Below, one piece after another: positions 8,502-18,103 of a stretch of DNA of 64,000 nucleotides (positions are counted from its first letter, which is position 1; each line of letters starts with the position of its first letter). A program made the translations under genes and the position numbers. Under the pieces are notes generated by a model, which saw only the letters and a list, made by a program, of their open reading frames with translations, ran no database searches and had not been told where the DNA came from. The stretch lies in contig NZ_CAMGZA010000004.1 of the NCBI RefSeq assembly GCF_946151065.1, positions 269,097 through 333,096 of the forward strand. Direction: 5' to 3'. The DNA comes from Microbacterium sp. Marseille-Q6965. Lineage in GTDB: Bacteria; Actinomycetota; Actinomycetes; Actinomycetales; Microbacteriaceae.

Positions 8502-9269
8502 TCACGCGACCGTGTCCCCCGGCGCGACGACGACCTTGACGGTGCGCAACAGCAAACCCAGGTCGCCGCTCAGGCTCCAGCTCTCAACGTACGAAAGGTC
8601 GAGGCGGACGGTCTCCTCCCACGACAGCGTCGAACGTCCGCTCACCTGCCACAGCCCCGTGATCCCCGGTCGCACGAGGAATCGGCGGTGCACGTGCGGC
8701 TCGTACTCCGCGACCTCGCGGGGCAGCGGAGGTCGCGGTCCGACGAGACTCATGTCTCCCGCAAGCACGTTGAACAGCTGGGGCAGCTCGTCCAGGCTGT
8801 AACGGCGCATCACCGCGCCGGCCCTGGTCACCCGCGGGTCGTCACGCAGCTTGAACATGACCACGTTGCCGGTGTCCTGCAGCGCCCGCACCTCGTCGAG
8901 TCGTTCCTCCGCGTCCGCCACCATCGAGCGGAACTTGAGCATCAGGAACGTCTTGCCCATGTGGCCCACGCGTTCCTGCCGGAAGAGCACCGGTCCGGGA
9001 GAACTGGCCTTCACGACGAGGGCGAGCGCCGTCATCAGCGGGCTGAGCGCGAGGATCAGGGTCAGCGCGAGCGCGAGGTCGATGCCACGCTTGAGGGCGT
9101 TCTGCAGCCGGCGGTCGTCTCTGAGCAGCGGGGGCATGGCCGCGGGCGGCGGGCCCTGCACGACCCGCAGGTCGGCGGAGGGAGGGGCGGGGGCGAGCGG
9201 GGCGGGGGAGGCGACGGCCTCGAGAGGCGCGAACTCCTCTGGAGCCGCGCCGGAGTACATGGCGTGCAT
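8502..9269 (-). CDS. Polyprenyl-phosphate sugar-1-phosphate transferase (short form)
   Basis: 255 residues from the ATG at 9269, preceded by AGGAGG 12-13 nt upstream; an in-frame GTG at 9281 directly abuts that site and is less likely. One transmembrane helix (about 70-92) precedes the catalytic domain with KRGIDLALAL, GPVLFRQERVG, LMLKFRSM, DELPQLFNVL, GPRPPLP and GITGLWQVSGRS, the signature of WbaP/PssY-type enzymes that load the first sugar phosphate onto undecaprenyl phosphate. The N-terminal multi-helix CoA_binding_3 half of the long forms is absent. It stands alone between glmM and ppx, with no other polysaccharide gene next to it. Confidence 0.88.
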   Translation of the reverse strand: MHAMYSGAAPEEFAPLEAVASPAPLAPAPPSADLRVVQGPPPAAMPPLLRDDRRLQNALKRGIDLALALTLILALSPLMTALALVVKASSPGPVLFRQERVGHMGKTFLMLKFRSMVADAEERLDEVRALQDTGNVVMFKLRDDPRVTRAGAVMRRYSLDELPQLFNVLAGDMSLVGPRPPLPREVAEYEPHVHRRFLVRPGITGLWQVSGRSTLSWEETVRLDLSYVESWSLSGDLGLLLRTVKVVVAPGDTVA

Positions 9270-9429
9270 GACGGTGCGCACCCTCCTGAACGGTTCGGAT
9301 CATTCCGTTGCCAGGAGGAGAGCCGCATCGCGGCGGCCTGATACCCCGGGGCGGTGGGGTACCCGGGGAGATCGATGACCGGGTCAACCGCCCGGGCTCG
9401 AAGTCGTGAGAGTCGGGCGCCGTGCGCCG

Positions 9430-10365
9430 TCAGGGCCGGTTGGCGAGGTCCTCGATCCGCCGCAACATGACGCCCTCGCGCAGCGCCCACGGGCTGATCT
9501 CGAGCTCCTCGACGCCGAGCGCCGTCATCGCCTCGTGCAGCACGACCGCTCCCGCCGTGATCTGGAAGGTGCGGTCGGCGGTGATGCCGGGCAGCTCCTG
9601 GCGGGCCGCGGCCGGGATCCGCGCGAGCACGGGAATCCACGACGCGAGCGATTCGCGCGGCAGCATCCACCGCTCGGAGCCCGACCATCCCGGGCGCCGG
9701 TAGCCCGCGAGCCGGGCGAGGGAGCGGATCGTCTTCGACGAGCCCACCACGTGGTCCGGGCCCGGCAGACGGCGATACGTGCGCGCGATCGGCGCGAGCG
9801 ACGCGGCCGCATGCTCCCGCAGTTTCCCGAGCGCCCGGTCGCCCGGCGGGTCCTTCGGGAGGAAGCGCACGGTCATGCGGCCTGCTCCCAGGGGCAGCGA
9901 GTGGGCGACGTGCGGCAGCTCCTCGCTGCCGCTGGCGATCTCAAGCGAGCCGCCGCCGATGTCGAACAGCAGGATGCGGCCGGCCGACCAGCCGAACCAG
10001 CGACGCACGGCGAGGAAGGTCAGCCGCGCCTCGTCCTCACCGCCGAGGACGAGCAGCGGCTGTCCGAGGGCCTGCTCGATGGCGTCGATGACCTCCGCGC
10101 CGTTCCTCGCCTCGCGCACCGCCGACGTCGCGGTCGCGAGCAGTTCGGCCACGCCCTCCGCCTCCGCGACCTCCTTCGCGGTGCGCACGGCGCGCAGCAG
10201 GGCCTCGACGCCCTTGGCCGTGATCGCGCCGTCCTCGTCGAGGTACCGCATCAGCCGCAGCACCGACTTCTCGCTCGTCGTCGCCAGCGGGCGACCGCCG
10301 GCGTGGGCGTCGGCGACGAGGAGGTGGACGGTGTTCGAGCCGATGTCGAGGACGCCCAGACGCAT
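9430..10365 (-). CDS. Ppx/GppA-family exopolyphosphatase
   Basis: 311 residues with the actin/Hsp70-like phosphatase fold. GVLDIGSNTVHLLV (residues 4-17) is the first phosphate loop, ATATSAVREARN the second region, and LLFDIGGGSLEI the third. It lacks the C-terminal HD domain of E. coli Ppx, as actinobacterial short forms do. The likely substrate is polyphosphate or (p)ppGpp; sequence cannot separate these. Divergent from coaA. Confidence 0.9.
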   Translation of the reverse strand: MRLGVLDIGSNTVHLLVADAHAGGRPLATTSEKSVLRLMRYLDEDGAITAKGVEALLRAVRTAKEVAEAEGVAELLATATSAVREARNGAEVIDAIEQALGQPLLVLGGEDEARLTFLAVRRWFGWSAGRILLFDIGGGSLEIASGSEELPHVAHSLPLGAGRMTVRFLPKDPPGDRALGKLREHAAASLAPIARTYRRLPGPDHVVGSSKTIRSLARLAGYRRPGWSGSERWMLPRESLASWIPVLARIPAAARQELPGITADRTFQITAGAVVLHEAMTALGVEELEISPWALREGVMLRRIEDLANRP

Positions 10366-10371
10366 GAGGCA

Positions 10372-10377
10372 ACGCTA
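10372..10377 (-). promoter_or_regulatory. -10 box (TAGCGT) of the Ppx/GppA gene
   Basis: Six bases from the ATG at 10365. It faces the coaA promoter across the 97-bp divergent region. Confidence 0.6.
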
Positions 10378-10449
10378 TCCGCTGCGCCGCGACGCGATTC
10401 GCCGCCGGGCGGAGAGCCGCGGCCATGGGGCCTGCGCCGGCACGCGGGC

Positions 10450-10455
10450 TACGAT
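10450..10455 (+). promoter_or_regulatory. -10 box (TACGAT) of coaA
   Basis: Seven bases before the ATG at 10463; no ribosome site intervenes. Confidence 0.6.
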
Positions 10456-10462
10456 GAGGCGG

Positions 10463-11407
10463 ATGAGCGCCGCAGTCGACTCCCTCCCACACTCCCGGTA
10501 CCGGGAGATCCCGCGCGCCGACTGGGCGAGGCTGGCGGCGGGGATGGACCAGCCGCTCACGGAGCAGGAGGTCGTGCAGATCCGGGGCATCGGCGACCGG
10601 CTCGACCTCAGCGAGGTGCGCGAGGTCTACCTGCCCCTCAGCCGTCTGCTGAGCATCTGGGCCAAGGCGCACCGTCGGATCGGCGCCGACGTGACGACGT
10701 TCCTCGGCGAGGAGGATCAGACGACGCCCTTCGTCGTGGGCGTGGCCGGCTCGGTCGCGGTCGGCAAGTCCACGATCGCGCGCCTGCTGCGCGAGCTCAT
10801 GAGCCGGTGGGCCGACACCCCGCGGGTCGAGCTCGTCACGACGGACGGCTTCCTCTACCCGAACGCCGAGCTCGAGCGGCGCGGGCTCATGGACCGCAAG
10901 GGCTTCCCCGAGTCGTACGACCGGCGGGCCCTCGTGCAGTTCCTCACCGACGTCAAGAGCGGCGCCGAGGTCGTGCACGCGCCCTTCTACTCGCACGTGC
11001 GGTACGACATCGTCCCGGACGCGCAGGTGACCGTGCGCCGCCCCGACGTCGTCATCGTCGAGGGGCTCAACGTGCTGCAGCCGCCGCCCTCGCCCAACGG
11101 CGTCGCGGTGAGCGACCTGTTCGACTTCTCCATCTACGTCGACGCCGAGACCGACCACATCGCGTCCTGGTACGTCGACCGGTTCCTCGCGCTGCGCGCC
11201 GGCGCCTTCTCGAACCCCGCCTCGTACTTCAACGTGTTCGCGAATCTCAGCGACGACGAGGCGGTGCAGACGGCGCTCGGGTACTGGAACGACATCAACA
11301 TGCCCAACCTCATCGAGAACGTGCTGCCGACGAAGCACCGCGCCACCCTGGTGCTGCGCAAGGGCGCCGAGCACGCCGTCGAGTCGGTGCTGCTGCGCAA
11401 GGTCTGA
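10463..11407 (+). CDS. coaA: Type I pantothenate kinase
   Basis: 314 residues. CoaA phosphorylates pantothenate with ATP, the first and usually feedback-controlled step of coenzyme A synthesis. The P-loop is GSVAVGKST (residues 96-104). VTTDGFLYPN, RKGFPESYD and the IVEGLNVLQ strand are typical of the bacterial type I family in the P-loop kinase fold. The start at 10463 is set by the adjacent -10 box and by homology at SRYREIPRADWARL. Confidence 0.97.
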   Translation: MSAAVDSLPHSRYREIPRADWARLAAGMDQPLTEQEVVQIRGIGDRLDLSEVREVYLPLSRLLSIWAKAHRRIGADVTTFLGEEDQTTPFVVGVAGSVAVGKSTIARLLRELMSRWADTPRVELVTTDGFLYPNAELERRGLMDRKGFPESYDRRALVQFLTDVKSGAEVVHAPFYSHVRYDIVPDAQVTVRRPDVVIVEGLNVLQPPPSPNGVAVSDLFDFSIYVDAETDHIASWYVDRFLALRAGAFSNPASYFNVFANLSDDEAVQTALGYWNDINMPNLIENVLPTKHRATLVLRKGAEHAVESVLLRKV

Positions 11408-11412
11408 GCGCC

Positions 11413-11432
11413 GACGCGACGCGACGCGACGC
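11413..11432. repeat. GACGC x4 tandem repeat
   Basis: Four perfect copies of a pentamer just after the coaA stop. Probably simple-sequence drift. Confidence 0.5.
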
Positions 11433-11512
11433 GTCCGCCCGCGGCAGCGCCGGTCGCGGTCCGGCTCGGCACCGCCCCGCGGGCCCGATCCGGTTTCCCA
11501 GGCGCGCGAACC

Positions 11513-11518
11513 TAGAAT
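11513..11518 (+). promoter_or_regulatory. -10 box (TAGAAT) of glmS
   Basis: Seven bases before the glmS ATG, leaving no room for a leader ribozyme or riboswitch of the Firmicutes glmS type. Confidence 0.65.
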
Positions 11519-11525
11519 CGATCGC

Positions 11526-13379
11526 ATGTGTGGAATCGTCGGCTATGTCGGGCCCCGCGAGAGCCAGGACATCCTTCTCTCCGGCCTCGCCCGATTGGAG
11601 TACCGCGGCTACGACTCGGCCGGCATCGCCGTGATCGACGGCGACGGCGCCCTGCACGCGGCCAAGAAGGCCGGCAAGCTCGCCCGCCTGCGCGAGCAGC
11701 TCGAAGCCGCGCCCATCCCCGCGGGCACGACCGGCATCGGCCACACCCGCTGGGCAACCCACGGCGGTCCCACCGACCAGAACGCCCACCCGCACCTGGC
11801 CGATGACGATCGCCTCGCGGTGATCCACAACGGCATCATCGAGAACTTCGCCGAGCTGCGCTCCGAGCTGCTCGCCCAGGGGCACCGCTTCCGCAGCGAG
11901 ACGGACACCGAGGTGGCCGCCGTGCTGCTCGGGCGCGAGTACCGCGCGCACGACGGCGACCTCGTGGCCGCCTTCCGCAGCGTGGTCGCGCGCCTCGAGG
12001 GCGCCTTCACGCTGCTGGCGATGCACAAGGACCGTCCCGGCCTCGTCGTCGGGGCGCGGCGCAACTCGCCGCTCGTGATCGGCCTCGGGGAGGGCGAGAA
12101 CTTCCTCGGCTCGGACGTGGCCGCGTTCGTCGAGCACACGCGCCGCGCACTCGCGATCGGCCAGGACCAGATCGTCGCGATCACGCCCGAGCAGGTCACG
12201 GTGACGGACTTCGACGGCAACGAGGTGGAAGCCTCGCCCTTCGAGGTGATGTGGGACGCCTCCGCCGCAGAGAAGGGCGGGTGGCCGAGCTTCATGGCCA
12301 AGGAGGTCTCCGAGGAGCCCGAGGCCGTGCTCAACACGATCCTCGGTCGCGTGAAGGACGGCCAGGTCGTCATCCCCGAGCTGGACGGCATGGACGAGCT
12401 GTTCGCCGGCATCCAGCGGATCATCGTGATCGCGTGCGGCACCGCCGCATACGCGGGCACCGTGGGCAAGTACGCGCTCGAGAAGTGGGCGCGCATCCCC
12501 GTCGACGTGGAGCTGGCGCACGAGTTCCGCTACCGCGACCCGATCGTCGGCCCCGAGACCCTCGTCGTCTCGATCAGCCAGTCGGGCGAGACGATGGACA
12601 CGCTCATGGCGGTCAAGGAGGCCGCGCGCCTGGGTGCCAAGACGCTGTCCATCTGCAACACCCAGGGGGCGACGATCCCGCGGGAGTCGGACGCGGTCGT
12701 CTACACGCACGCCGGCCCGGAGGTCGCGGTGGCCTCGACGAAGGCGTTCGTCGCGCAGATCACGGCGCTGTACCTCCTCGCCCTGCACGTGGGCCGCATC
12801 CGCGGCACGGTCTCGCCCGCCGAGGCCGCGCGCAGCATCCACGAGCTGGAGGCGCTGCCGGACAAGATCCGGTGGATCCTCGAGAACGAGCAGGAGCACA
12901 TCGAGCAGCTCGCCCACTGGATGGCCGACACGCGCTCGGTGCTGTTCCTGGGCCGCAACGTGGGCTACCCGATCGCCCTCGAGGGGGCGCTCAAGCTCAA
13001 GGAGCTGTCGTACATCCACGCCGAGGGCTTCGCGGCGGGCGAGCTCAAGCACGGGCCGATCGCGCTCATCGAGCCCGGGCAGCCCGTGTTCGTCGTCGTG
13101 CCCTCGCCGCGCGGAGCGGCGACGCTGCACGCCAAGGTCGTCTCGAACATCGAGGAGATCCGTGCCCGTGGCGCCCGCGTGATCGCGATCGCGGAGGAGG
13201 GCGACGTGGCGGCGCTGCCGTTCGCCGACGAGGTGCTGCGCATCCCGCTCGCCGGGCCGATCTTCGAGCCGATCCTCGCGGTCGTGCCGCTGCACATCTT
13301 CGCCATGGGCCTGGCCAACGCCAAGGGACTGGACGTGGATCAGCCCCGCAACCTCGCGAAGTCCGTCACGGTCGAGTGA
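11526..13379 (+). CDS. glmS: Glutamine-fructose-6-phosphate aminotransferase
   Basis: 617 residues, complete. GlmS makes glucosamine-6-phosphate from fructose-6-phosphate and glutamine. The glutaminase domain (1-230) starts with Cys2 (CGIVGYVG) and carries GHTRWATHG and the HNGIIENF loop. Two SIS isomerase domains follow (about 290-430 and 460-600; VSISQSGETMDTL, EGFAAGELKHGPIALI), ending in LAKSVTVE, the conserved tail that closes the active site. acpS follows after 13 bp. Confidence 0.98.
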   Translation: MCGIVGYVGPRESQDILLSGLARLEYRGYDSAGIAVIDGDGALHAAKKAGKLARLREQLEAAPIPAGTTGIGHTRWATHGGPTDQNAHPHLADDDRLAVIHNGIIENFAELRSELLAQGHRFRSETDTEVAAVLLGREYRAHDGDLVAAFRSVVARLEGAFTLLAMHKDRPGLVVGARRNSPLVIGLGEGENFLGSDVAAFVEHTRRALAIGQDQIVAITPEQVTVTDFDGNEVEASPFEVMWDASAAEKGGWPSFMAKEVSEEPEAVLNTILGRVKDGQVVIPELDGMDELFAGIQRIIVIACGTAAYAGTVGKYALEKWARIPVDVELAHEFRYRDPIVGPETLVVSISQSGETMDTLMAVKEAARLGAKTLSICNTQGATIPRESDAVVYTHAGPEVAVASTKAFVAQITALYLLALHVGRIRGTVSPAEAARSIHELEALPDKIRWILENEQEHIEQLAHWMADTRSVLFLGRNVGYPIALEGALKLKELSYIHAEGFAAGELKHGPIALIEPGQPVFVVVPSPRGAATLHAKVVSNIEEIRARGARVIAIAEEGDVAALPFADEVLRIPLAGPIFEPILAVVPLHIFAMGLANAKGLDVDQPRNLAKSVTVE

Positions 13380-13392
13380 AACCGGGCGCGGC

Positions 13393-13770
13393 GTGATCAT
13401 CGGCATCGGCGTGGACGTGGTCGACATCGACCGCTTCCAGGCGCAGATCGAGGGATCGCCGCGTCTGGCCGAGCGCCTGTTCAGCGCCCACGAGCGGGAG
13501 CTGCCGCTGCGCTCGCTCGCCGCGCGCTACGCCGCGAAGGAAGCACTCATCAAGGCGCTGGGCGGGTCGGACGGCGTCAGCTGGCGCGAGATCGAGGTGC
13601 CACGGCTCGCCGAGCGCCGCGCACCGGCATACGTCGTGACGGGCGAGACGGCGCGTACCCTCGCGGCCCGCGGCGTCAGTCACACCCACCTGTCGCTCTC
13701 GCACGACGCGGGCCTCGCGGTCGCCTACGCCGTGCTGGAGGGCCCCGGCGACGGGGGTGAGCGTCGATGA
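13393..13770 (+). CDS. acpS: Holo-[acyl-carrier-protein] synthase
   Basis: 125 residues, the size of group I phosphopantetheinyl transferases, which move 4'-phosphopantetheine from CoA to the Ser of acyl carrier protein. The Mg-binding Asp is residue 8 (GIGVDVVDIDRF), and AARYAAKEALIKALG holds the catalytic Glu-Lys segment. HLSLSHDAGLAVAYAV is the C-terminal motif. Start is GTG. It overlaps alr by 4 nt (ATGA). Confidence 0.95.
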   Translation: MIIGIGVDVVDIDRFQAQIEGSPRLAERLFSAHERELPLRSLAARYAAKEALIKALGGSDGVSWREIEVPRLAERRAPAYVVTGETARTLAARGVSHTHLSLSHDAGLAVAYAVLEGPGDGGERR

Positions 13771-14876
13771 GCGGGCCCCTGCGTGAGGCGGCCATCGACG
13801 CGGCCGCCATCGAGGCGAACACCCGCACGCTGCGGCGGCTGACCCGCGCCCGCGAGCTGATCGCCGTCGTGAAGGCGAACGGGTACGGGCACGGAGCCGT
13901 CGCGGCGGCACGAGCGGCGCTCGCCGGCGGGGCATCGCGGCTGGGCGTGGCCGACCTGGCGGAGGCGCACGCGTTGCGCGACGCCGGCATCACGGCTCCC
14001 CTGATCGCCTGGCTGCACGGGCCCGGGGCCGACTTCCGGCGCGCGGTCGGCGCCGGCATCGCCCTCGGCGTCTCCAGCGTGTCGCAGCTGCGCGAGGTGG
14101 CGGCGGCGGGCGAGGCCTCGCGGGCCGCCGTGCATCTGAAGCTCGAGACGGGCCTCGGGCGCAACGGCGCCGCGCCGTCCGAATGGGACCGGCTGTTCTC
14201 CGAGGCGGCGCACGCGGAACGACAGGGACGTATCCGGGTGGAGGGGCTCTTCAGCCACCTGAGCGGCACGTCGCCCGACGAGGACCGCGCGCAGCTGACG
14301 GCCTTCGAGGACGGGCTGCGACGCGCCGCGCAGCATGGGGTGCGCCCCGACATCGCGCATCTCGCTGCCACGGCCGCCGCGATCGACCTCCCCGAGACCC
14401 GACTCGACGCGGTGCGCATCGGCGTGGGGATCTACGGGCTCTCGCCCTTTGAGGATCGCACCTCTGCCGACCTCGGTCTCGTGCCCGCCATGACCCTGCG
14501 CGGCCGCGTCGCCGCGGTGCGGCGGGTGCCGGCGGGGCACGGCGCCTCGTACGGGTACCGCTACCGCGCACCGCGCGAGACGACCTTCGCGCTCGTGCCG
14601 CTCGGCTATGCGGACGGGATCCCCCGACAGGCGTCGAACGCGGCGCCGGTCGCGATCCGCGGGCAGCGGTTCCGCGTTGCCGGCACGATCGCGATGGACC
14701 AGTTCGTCGTCGACGTGGGCGACGTCGCCGTCGAGGTGGGCGACGAAGCCGTGCTGTTCGGCGACCCGGCCTCCGGTGCGCCCTCCGCCGACGAGTGGGC
14801 CGCCGCCGCCGGCACGATCAACTACGAGATCGTCACGCGAATCGGCGGCCGCGTGACGCGCACGGAGGCATCGTGA
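13767..14876 (+). CDS. alr: Alanine racemase
   Basis: 369 residues. Alr supplies D-alanine for peptidoglycan. The PLP-binding Lys is residue 36 in VVKANGYGHGA, and the second catalytic residue is Tyr262 in ASYGYRYR. The barrel domain spans about 10-235 and the beta domain 240-369. It overlaps acpS upstream and tsaE downstream by 4 nt each, so the run acpS-alr-tsaE is translationally coupled. Confidence 0.97.
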   Translation: MSGPLREAAIDAAAIEANTRTLRRLTRARELIAVVKANGYGHGAVAAARAALAGGASRLGVADLAEAHALRDAGITAPLIAWLHGPGADFRRAVGAGIALGVSSVSQLREVAAAGEASRAAVHLKLETGLGRNGAAPSEWDRLFSEAAHAERQGRIRVEGLFSHLSGTSPDEDRAQLTAFEDGLRRAAQHGVRPDIAHLAATAAAIDLPETRLDAVRIGVGIYGLSPFEDRTSADLGLVPAMTLRGRVAAVRRVPAGHGASYGYRYRAPRETTFALVPLGYADGIPRQASNAAPVAIRGQRFRVAGTIAMDQFVVDVGDVAVEVGDEAVLFGDPASGAPSADEWAAAAGTINYEIVTRIGGRVTRTEAS

Positions 14877-15373
14877 TCCCGGATGCGCTGACGGGGCGGC
14901 ACGACGTGGCATCGGCGGCGGAGATGGAGGAGCTGGGGCGCCGCATCGGCGAGAGGCTCGTCGCCGGCGATCTGCTCGTCCTGACGGGACCGCTCGGGGC
15001 GGGGAAGACCACGCTCACGCGCGGCATCGCGGCCGGTCTCGGCGTGCGCGGGCCGATCCAGAGCCCGACGTTCGTGATCGCGCGCACGCATCCGTCCCTC
15101 GTCGGCGGTGCGCCGCTCGTGCACGCGGACGCGTACCGGCTGGGCGACGCCATGGAGCTGGACGACCTGGACATCGATGCCGACGCCTCCGTGGTGATCG
15201 TCGAATGGGGCCGCGGAAAGGTCGAGGGGCTGCGCGAGTCATGGTGGGACATCGAGATCGCGCGGCCGGTGGGCGGCCGCGGCGCCGACACCATGTGTGG
15301 TGACCTGTCGCGCTCGGCCGAGGACCTCGACGCCGACGCCCCTCGCGTCGTCACCATCACGCGTCGTCCCTGA
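14873..15373 (+). CDS. tsaE: tRNA t6A biosynthesis ATPase TsaE
   Basis: 166 residues. The P-loop is GPLGAGKTT (39-47); SPTFVIARTH and LVHADAYRLG are family motifs, and VVIVEWGRGKVEGL is the Walker B-like strand. TsaE works with TsaB and TsaD to attach threonylcarbamoyl to A37 of ANN-decoding tRNAs. The GTG at 14873 overlaps the alr stop. A disordered acidic stretch (about 130-160) precedes the C-terminus, longer than in E. coli. Confidence 0.93.
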   Translation: MIPDALTGRHDVASAAEMEELGRRIGERLVAGDLLVLTGPLGAGKTTLTRGIAAGLGVRGPIQSPTFVIARTHPSLVGGAPLVHADAYRLGDAMELDDLDIDADASVVIVEWGRGKVEGLRESWWDIEIARPVGGRGADTMCGDLSRSAEDLDADAPRVVTITRRP

Positions 15374-15427
15374 TCCGACGGGGCCCGGCCCGACCACCGC
15401 CCACGGCGCCGGATCAGGCAGCGCGAT

Positions 15428-15433
15428 TACGCT
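15428..15433 (+). promoter_or_regulatory. -10 box (TACGCT) of tsaB
   Basis: Six bases before the ATG at 15440. It gives tsaB-rimI-tsaD their own promoter, separate from the acpS-alr-tsaE run. Confidence 0.6.
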
Positions 15434-15439
15434 GGAAGG

Positions 15440-16069
15440 ATGATCCTGGCCGTCGACACCTCGATCGGCTCGACCGTCGCCGTGATCGGTGCGGACGGGT
15501 CGGTGCACGCCCGCCTCGAGAGCGAGAGCCCGCGCGGCCACGCCGAGGTGATCGGCGACCTGCTTGCGCGCGCTCTCGCCGATGCGCGTGTCGCCCCGGA
15601 CGCGATCACCCACGTCGCGGCCGGTATGGGGCCCGGCCCCTTCACGGGGCTGCGGATCGGCATCGCCGCCGCGCGTGCCTTCGCCATCGGCCGCGGCATC
15701 CCGCTGCTTCCCGTCGTGAGCCACGACGCGGCCGCCCTCACGCGCATCGAGGACGGCGGGCCCGAGCGCTTCGCCGTCGTCACCGACGCCCGGCGGCGCG
15801 AGAACGCGGTCTCGGTGTACGAGGGGGTCGGTGCGGCGGATGTGCCCCGCCGCACGTCCGGCCCCGAGCTGCTGCCGCAGGCGGAGGACCTCGCGGCGCG
15901 CTTCCCGGGAGCCGAGATCGTGCACGTGGGCGCGATCGACGCCGCGCGCGTCGGCCGCATCGCCGCGCGGCGGATGGCGGCGGGGCTCGAGCCGGACGTC
16001 GCCGAGCCGCTGTATCTCCGCTCGCCCGACGTCGTGGCGAGCCACAGCCCGAAGCGGGTGAGCGCGTGA
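15440..16069 (+). CDS. tsaB: tRNA t6A biosynthesis protein TsaB
   Basis: 209 residues with an ASKHA fold. It begins MILAVDTS and has [21 protein letters not shown], the family's longest conserved run. TsaB is the inactive paralogue of TsaD and scaffolds the TsaBDE complex. It overlaps rimI by 4 nt. Confidence 0.95.
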   Translation: MILAVDTSIGSTVAVIGADGSVHARLESESPRGHAEVIGDLLARALADARVAPDAITHVAAGMGPGPFTGLRIGIAAARAFAIGRGIPLLPVVSHDAAALTRIEDGGPERFAVVTDARRRENAVSVYEGVGAADVPRRTSGPELLPQAEDLAARFPGAEIVHVGAIDAARVGRIAARRMAAGLEPDVAEPLYLRSPDVVASHSPKRVSA

Positions 16070-16575
16070 CCCCCGGCGCCCGTATCCGCCCCGCCGTGCC
16101 GGCCGACCTCGACGCCATCATGTCGATCGAGCGGGCCTCGTTCCCGACCGACGCGTGGAGCGAGGCGATGATGGCCGACGAGCTGACGGGTCCATACGGC
16201 TTCTACGTCGTCGTCGAACAGGCGGAGCGGGTCGTGGGCTACGCCGGTCTGCGCGCGCTGCCCCACGCCGCCGACGGCGACATTCAGACCATCGCACTCG
16301 ACGCGTCGGCGCGCGGGCGGGGGCAGGGGCGTGCGCTGCTGCGCCACCTCATCGAGGAGGCCGCACGCCGACGGGTTCGCGAGCTGTTCCTCGAGGTGCG
16401 TGCCGACAATCCGGTGGCGCAGGGCCTGTACGCGTCCGAGGGATTCTCGGAGATCGGCGTGCGCCCGCGCTACTACCAGCCGGACGGGGTGGATGCGATC
16501 ATCATGAGGCTCGACGTGCGGGCATGGGACGCCGCTCGCACCGCGGACGCGCGGGAGGCAGGGGCATGCACGTGA
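16066..16575 (+). CDS. rimI: Ribosomal protein S18-alanine N-acetyltransferase-like GNAT
   Basis: 169 residues with a GNAT fold: an [16 protein letters not shown] first helix, then the acetyl-CoA loop in [42 protein letters not shown] and a C-terminal [17 protein letters not shown]. Position between tsaB and tsaD is the standard place for RimI. It acetylates protein N-termini such as that of S18, though its target here is inferred from context. GTG start overlapping tsaB. Confidence 0.92.
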   Translation: MTPGARIRPAVPADLDAIMSIERASFPTDAWSEAMMADELTGPYGFYVVVEQAERVVGYAGLRALPHAADGDIQTIALDASARGRGQGRALLRHLIEEAARRRVRELFLEVRADNPVAQGLYASEGFSEIGVRPRYYQPDGVDAIIMRLDVRAWDAARTADAREAGACT

Positions 16576-17693
16576 ACCGTACGGAGCCGCTCGTCCTGGG
16601 GATCGAGACGAGCTGCGACGAGACCGGGATCGGCATCGTCCGCGGCCGCACCCTGCTGAGCAACACGATCGCCAGCAGCATGGACGAGCACGCCCGCTAC
16701 GGCGGCGTCGTGCCCGAGGTGGCCGCCCGCGCGCACCTGGAGGCGTTGCAGCCCGCGATCGAGCGGGCCGTGACCGAGGCGGGCATCCGCCTGAGCGATC
16801 TGGACGCCGTCGCAGTGACGAGCGGGCCCGGCCTGGCCGGGGCGCTCATGGTCGGCGTCGGCGCGGCGAAGGCGCTGGCGGTGTCGCTCGACAAGCCCCT
16901 CTACGCGGTCAACCACCTCGTCGGCCACATCGCGGCCGACATCCTGACCGAGGGCACGGAGCCCCTGGAGTATCCGACCGTGGCGCTGCTCGTCAGCGGG
17001 GGGCACACGTCGTTGCTGCTGGTGCGTGACCTCACCACCGATGTGGAGCTGCTGGGCGAGACGGTGGACGACGCGGCGGGAGAGGCGTTCGACAAGGTCG
17101 CGCGCATCCTGGGCCTGCCGTACCCCGGGGGCCCGCAGATCGATCGGGCCGCCGAGGGCGGCGACCCCGACGCGGTCCGCTTCCCCCGGGGCCTCTCGCG
17201 CGCCAGCGATCGGGACCGGCATCGCTGGGACTTCTCGTTCTCGGGTCTGAAGACGGCGGTGGCACGCTGGATCGAGCAGCGCGAGGCCGCGGGCGAGCAG
17301 ATCCCGCTCGCCGACGTGGCCGCGAGCTTCCGGGAGGCCGTCGTCGACGTCCTGGTGACGAAGGCGCTGGATGCGTGCGCCGCGCACGGTGTGCCGCGGC
17401 TGCTGCTCGGCGGAGGCGTCATCGCAAACCGGCGTCTGCGCGACGTCGCGCTGGCGAGGGCGGCGGCCCAAGGGGTGACCGTGCGCATCCCGCCGTTGAG
17501 CCTGTGCACCGACAACGGCGCGATGATCGCGGGCCTTGCGGCCGAGCTCATCGCCTCTGGGCGCCAACCGTCCACGCTGGCCTTCGGAGCCGACTCGACG
17601 CTGCCCGTCACCGAGATCCAGGTCGCCGAGTCCGGGCCGGGCGCGGTGGCCCAGGCTCACCGCACGGCGTCCGCCGGAGGCGACGCGCCATGA
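16566..17693 (+). CDS. tsaD: tRNA N6-adenosine threonylcarbamoyltransferase TsaD
   Basis: 375 residues, full length. TsaD transfers the threonylcarbamoyl group to tRNA A37. It opens with [15 protein letters not shown]; the metal-binding pair is His117/His121 (NHLVGH). [29 protein letters not shown] and the C-terminal [12 protein letters not shown] are typical. The ATG at 16566 overlaps rimI by 10 nt; a GTG at 16572 is a possible alternative. The stop overlaps the next ATG. Confidence 0.97.
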   Translation: MHVNRTEPLVLGIETSCDETGIGIVRGRTLLSNTIASSMDEHARYGGVVPEVAARAHLEALQPAIERAVTEAGIRLSDLDAVAVTSGPGLAGALMVGVGAAKALAVSLDKPLYAVNHLVGHIAADILTEGTEPLEYPTVALLVSGGHTSLLLVRDLTTDVELLGETVDDAAGEAFDKVARILGLPYPGGPQIDRAAEGGDPDAVRFPRGLSRASDRDRHRWDFSFSGLKTAVARWIEQREAAGEQIPLADVAASFREAVVDVLVTKALDACAAHGVPRLLLGGGVIANRRLRDVALARAAAQGVTVRIPPLSLCTDNGAMIAGLAAELIASGRQPSTLAFGADSTLPVTEIQVAESGPGAVAQAHRTASAGGDAP

Positions 17694-18088
17694 GCGAGCC
17701 GTTGCGCCGTCGCGACGCGGGGGAGCGCCCGAGAGACGTGCTGGAACGGGCCGCGACCGACCCGGTCGAGCTCATCGAGAGCCTCGCGCACGACGCGCCC
17801 TCGGCGCGCACGCCGGCGCGTCGCGCCCGGCCGCACCGACCGCGGCGGCCGCTGGCGGGGGTGTCGCTCACGGCATCGGTGATCGGGCTGGTGCTGTCAT
17901 GGTTCGTGCCCTGGGGCATGCCCGTGTCGGTGGCGGGCGCGCTGCTCGCGATCCTCGCGCTGCGACGCAGTGACGAGCGTCGGGGGCAGGCGTGGTGGGG
18001 GCTCGGGCTCGGCATCCTCGGAGCGGCGTGCGCGTCGTTCTGGATCGGGTGGATCCTCGACCAGCTGAGCGCGACGACCGCCGGCTGA
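17690..18088 (+). CDS. Small two- to three-helix membrane protein, DUF4190-like
   Basis: 132 residues. A charged, Arg-rich cytoplasmic N-terminus (1-56) precedes three hydrophobic stretches (about 58-75, 77-88, 100-122). The layout resembles DUF4190-type small membrane proteins found at the end of actinobacterial operons; no catalytic motif is visible. It overlaps tsaD by 4 nt and ends 15 bp from the convergent proC. Function unknown. Confidence 0.75.
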   Translation: MSEPLRRRDAGERPRDVLERAATDPVELIESLAHDAPSARTPARRARPHRPRRPLAGVSLTASVIGLVLSWFVPWGMPVSVAGALLAILALRRSDERRGQAWWGLGLGILGAACASFWIGWILDQLSATTAG

Positions 18089-18103
18089 CGCGGCGCCGCC
18101 GGA

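Noticed and set aside
9340..9366. TACCCC/GGGGTA inverted repeat as terminator of the Ppx/GppA gene
   Set aside because: It lies over 60 nt past the stop with only 6-bp arms and overlapping CCCGGG runs; too weak to annotate.
11408..11525. glmS ribozyme or riboswitch before glmS
   Set aside because: The -10 box lies seven bases before the ATG, so there is no leader to hold one.
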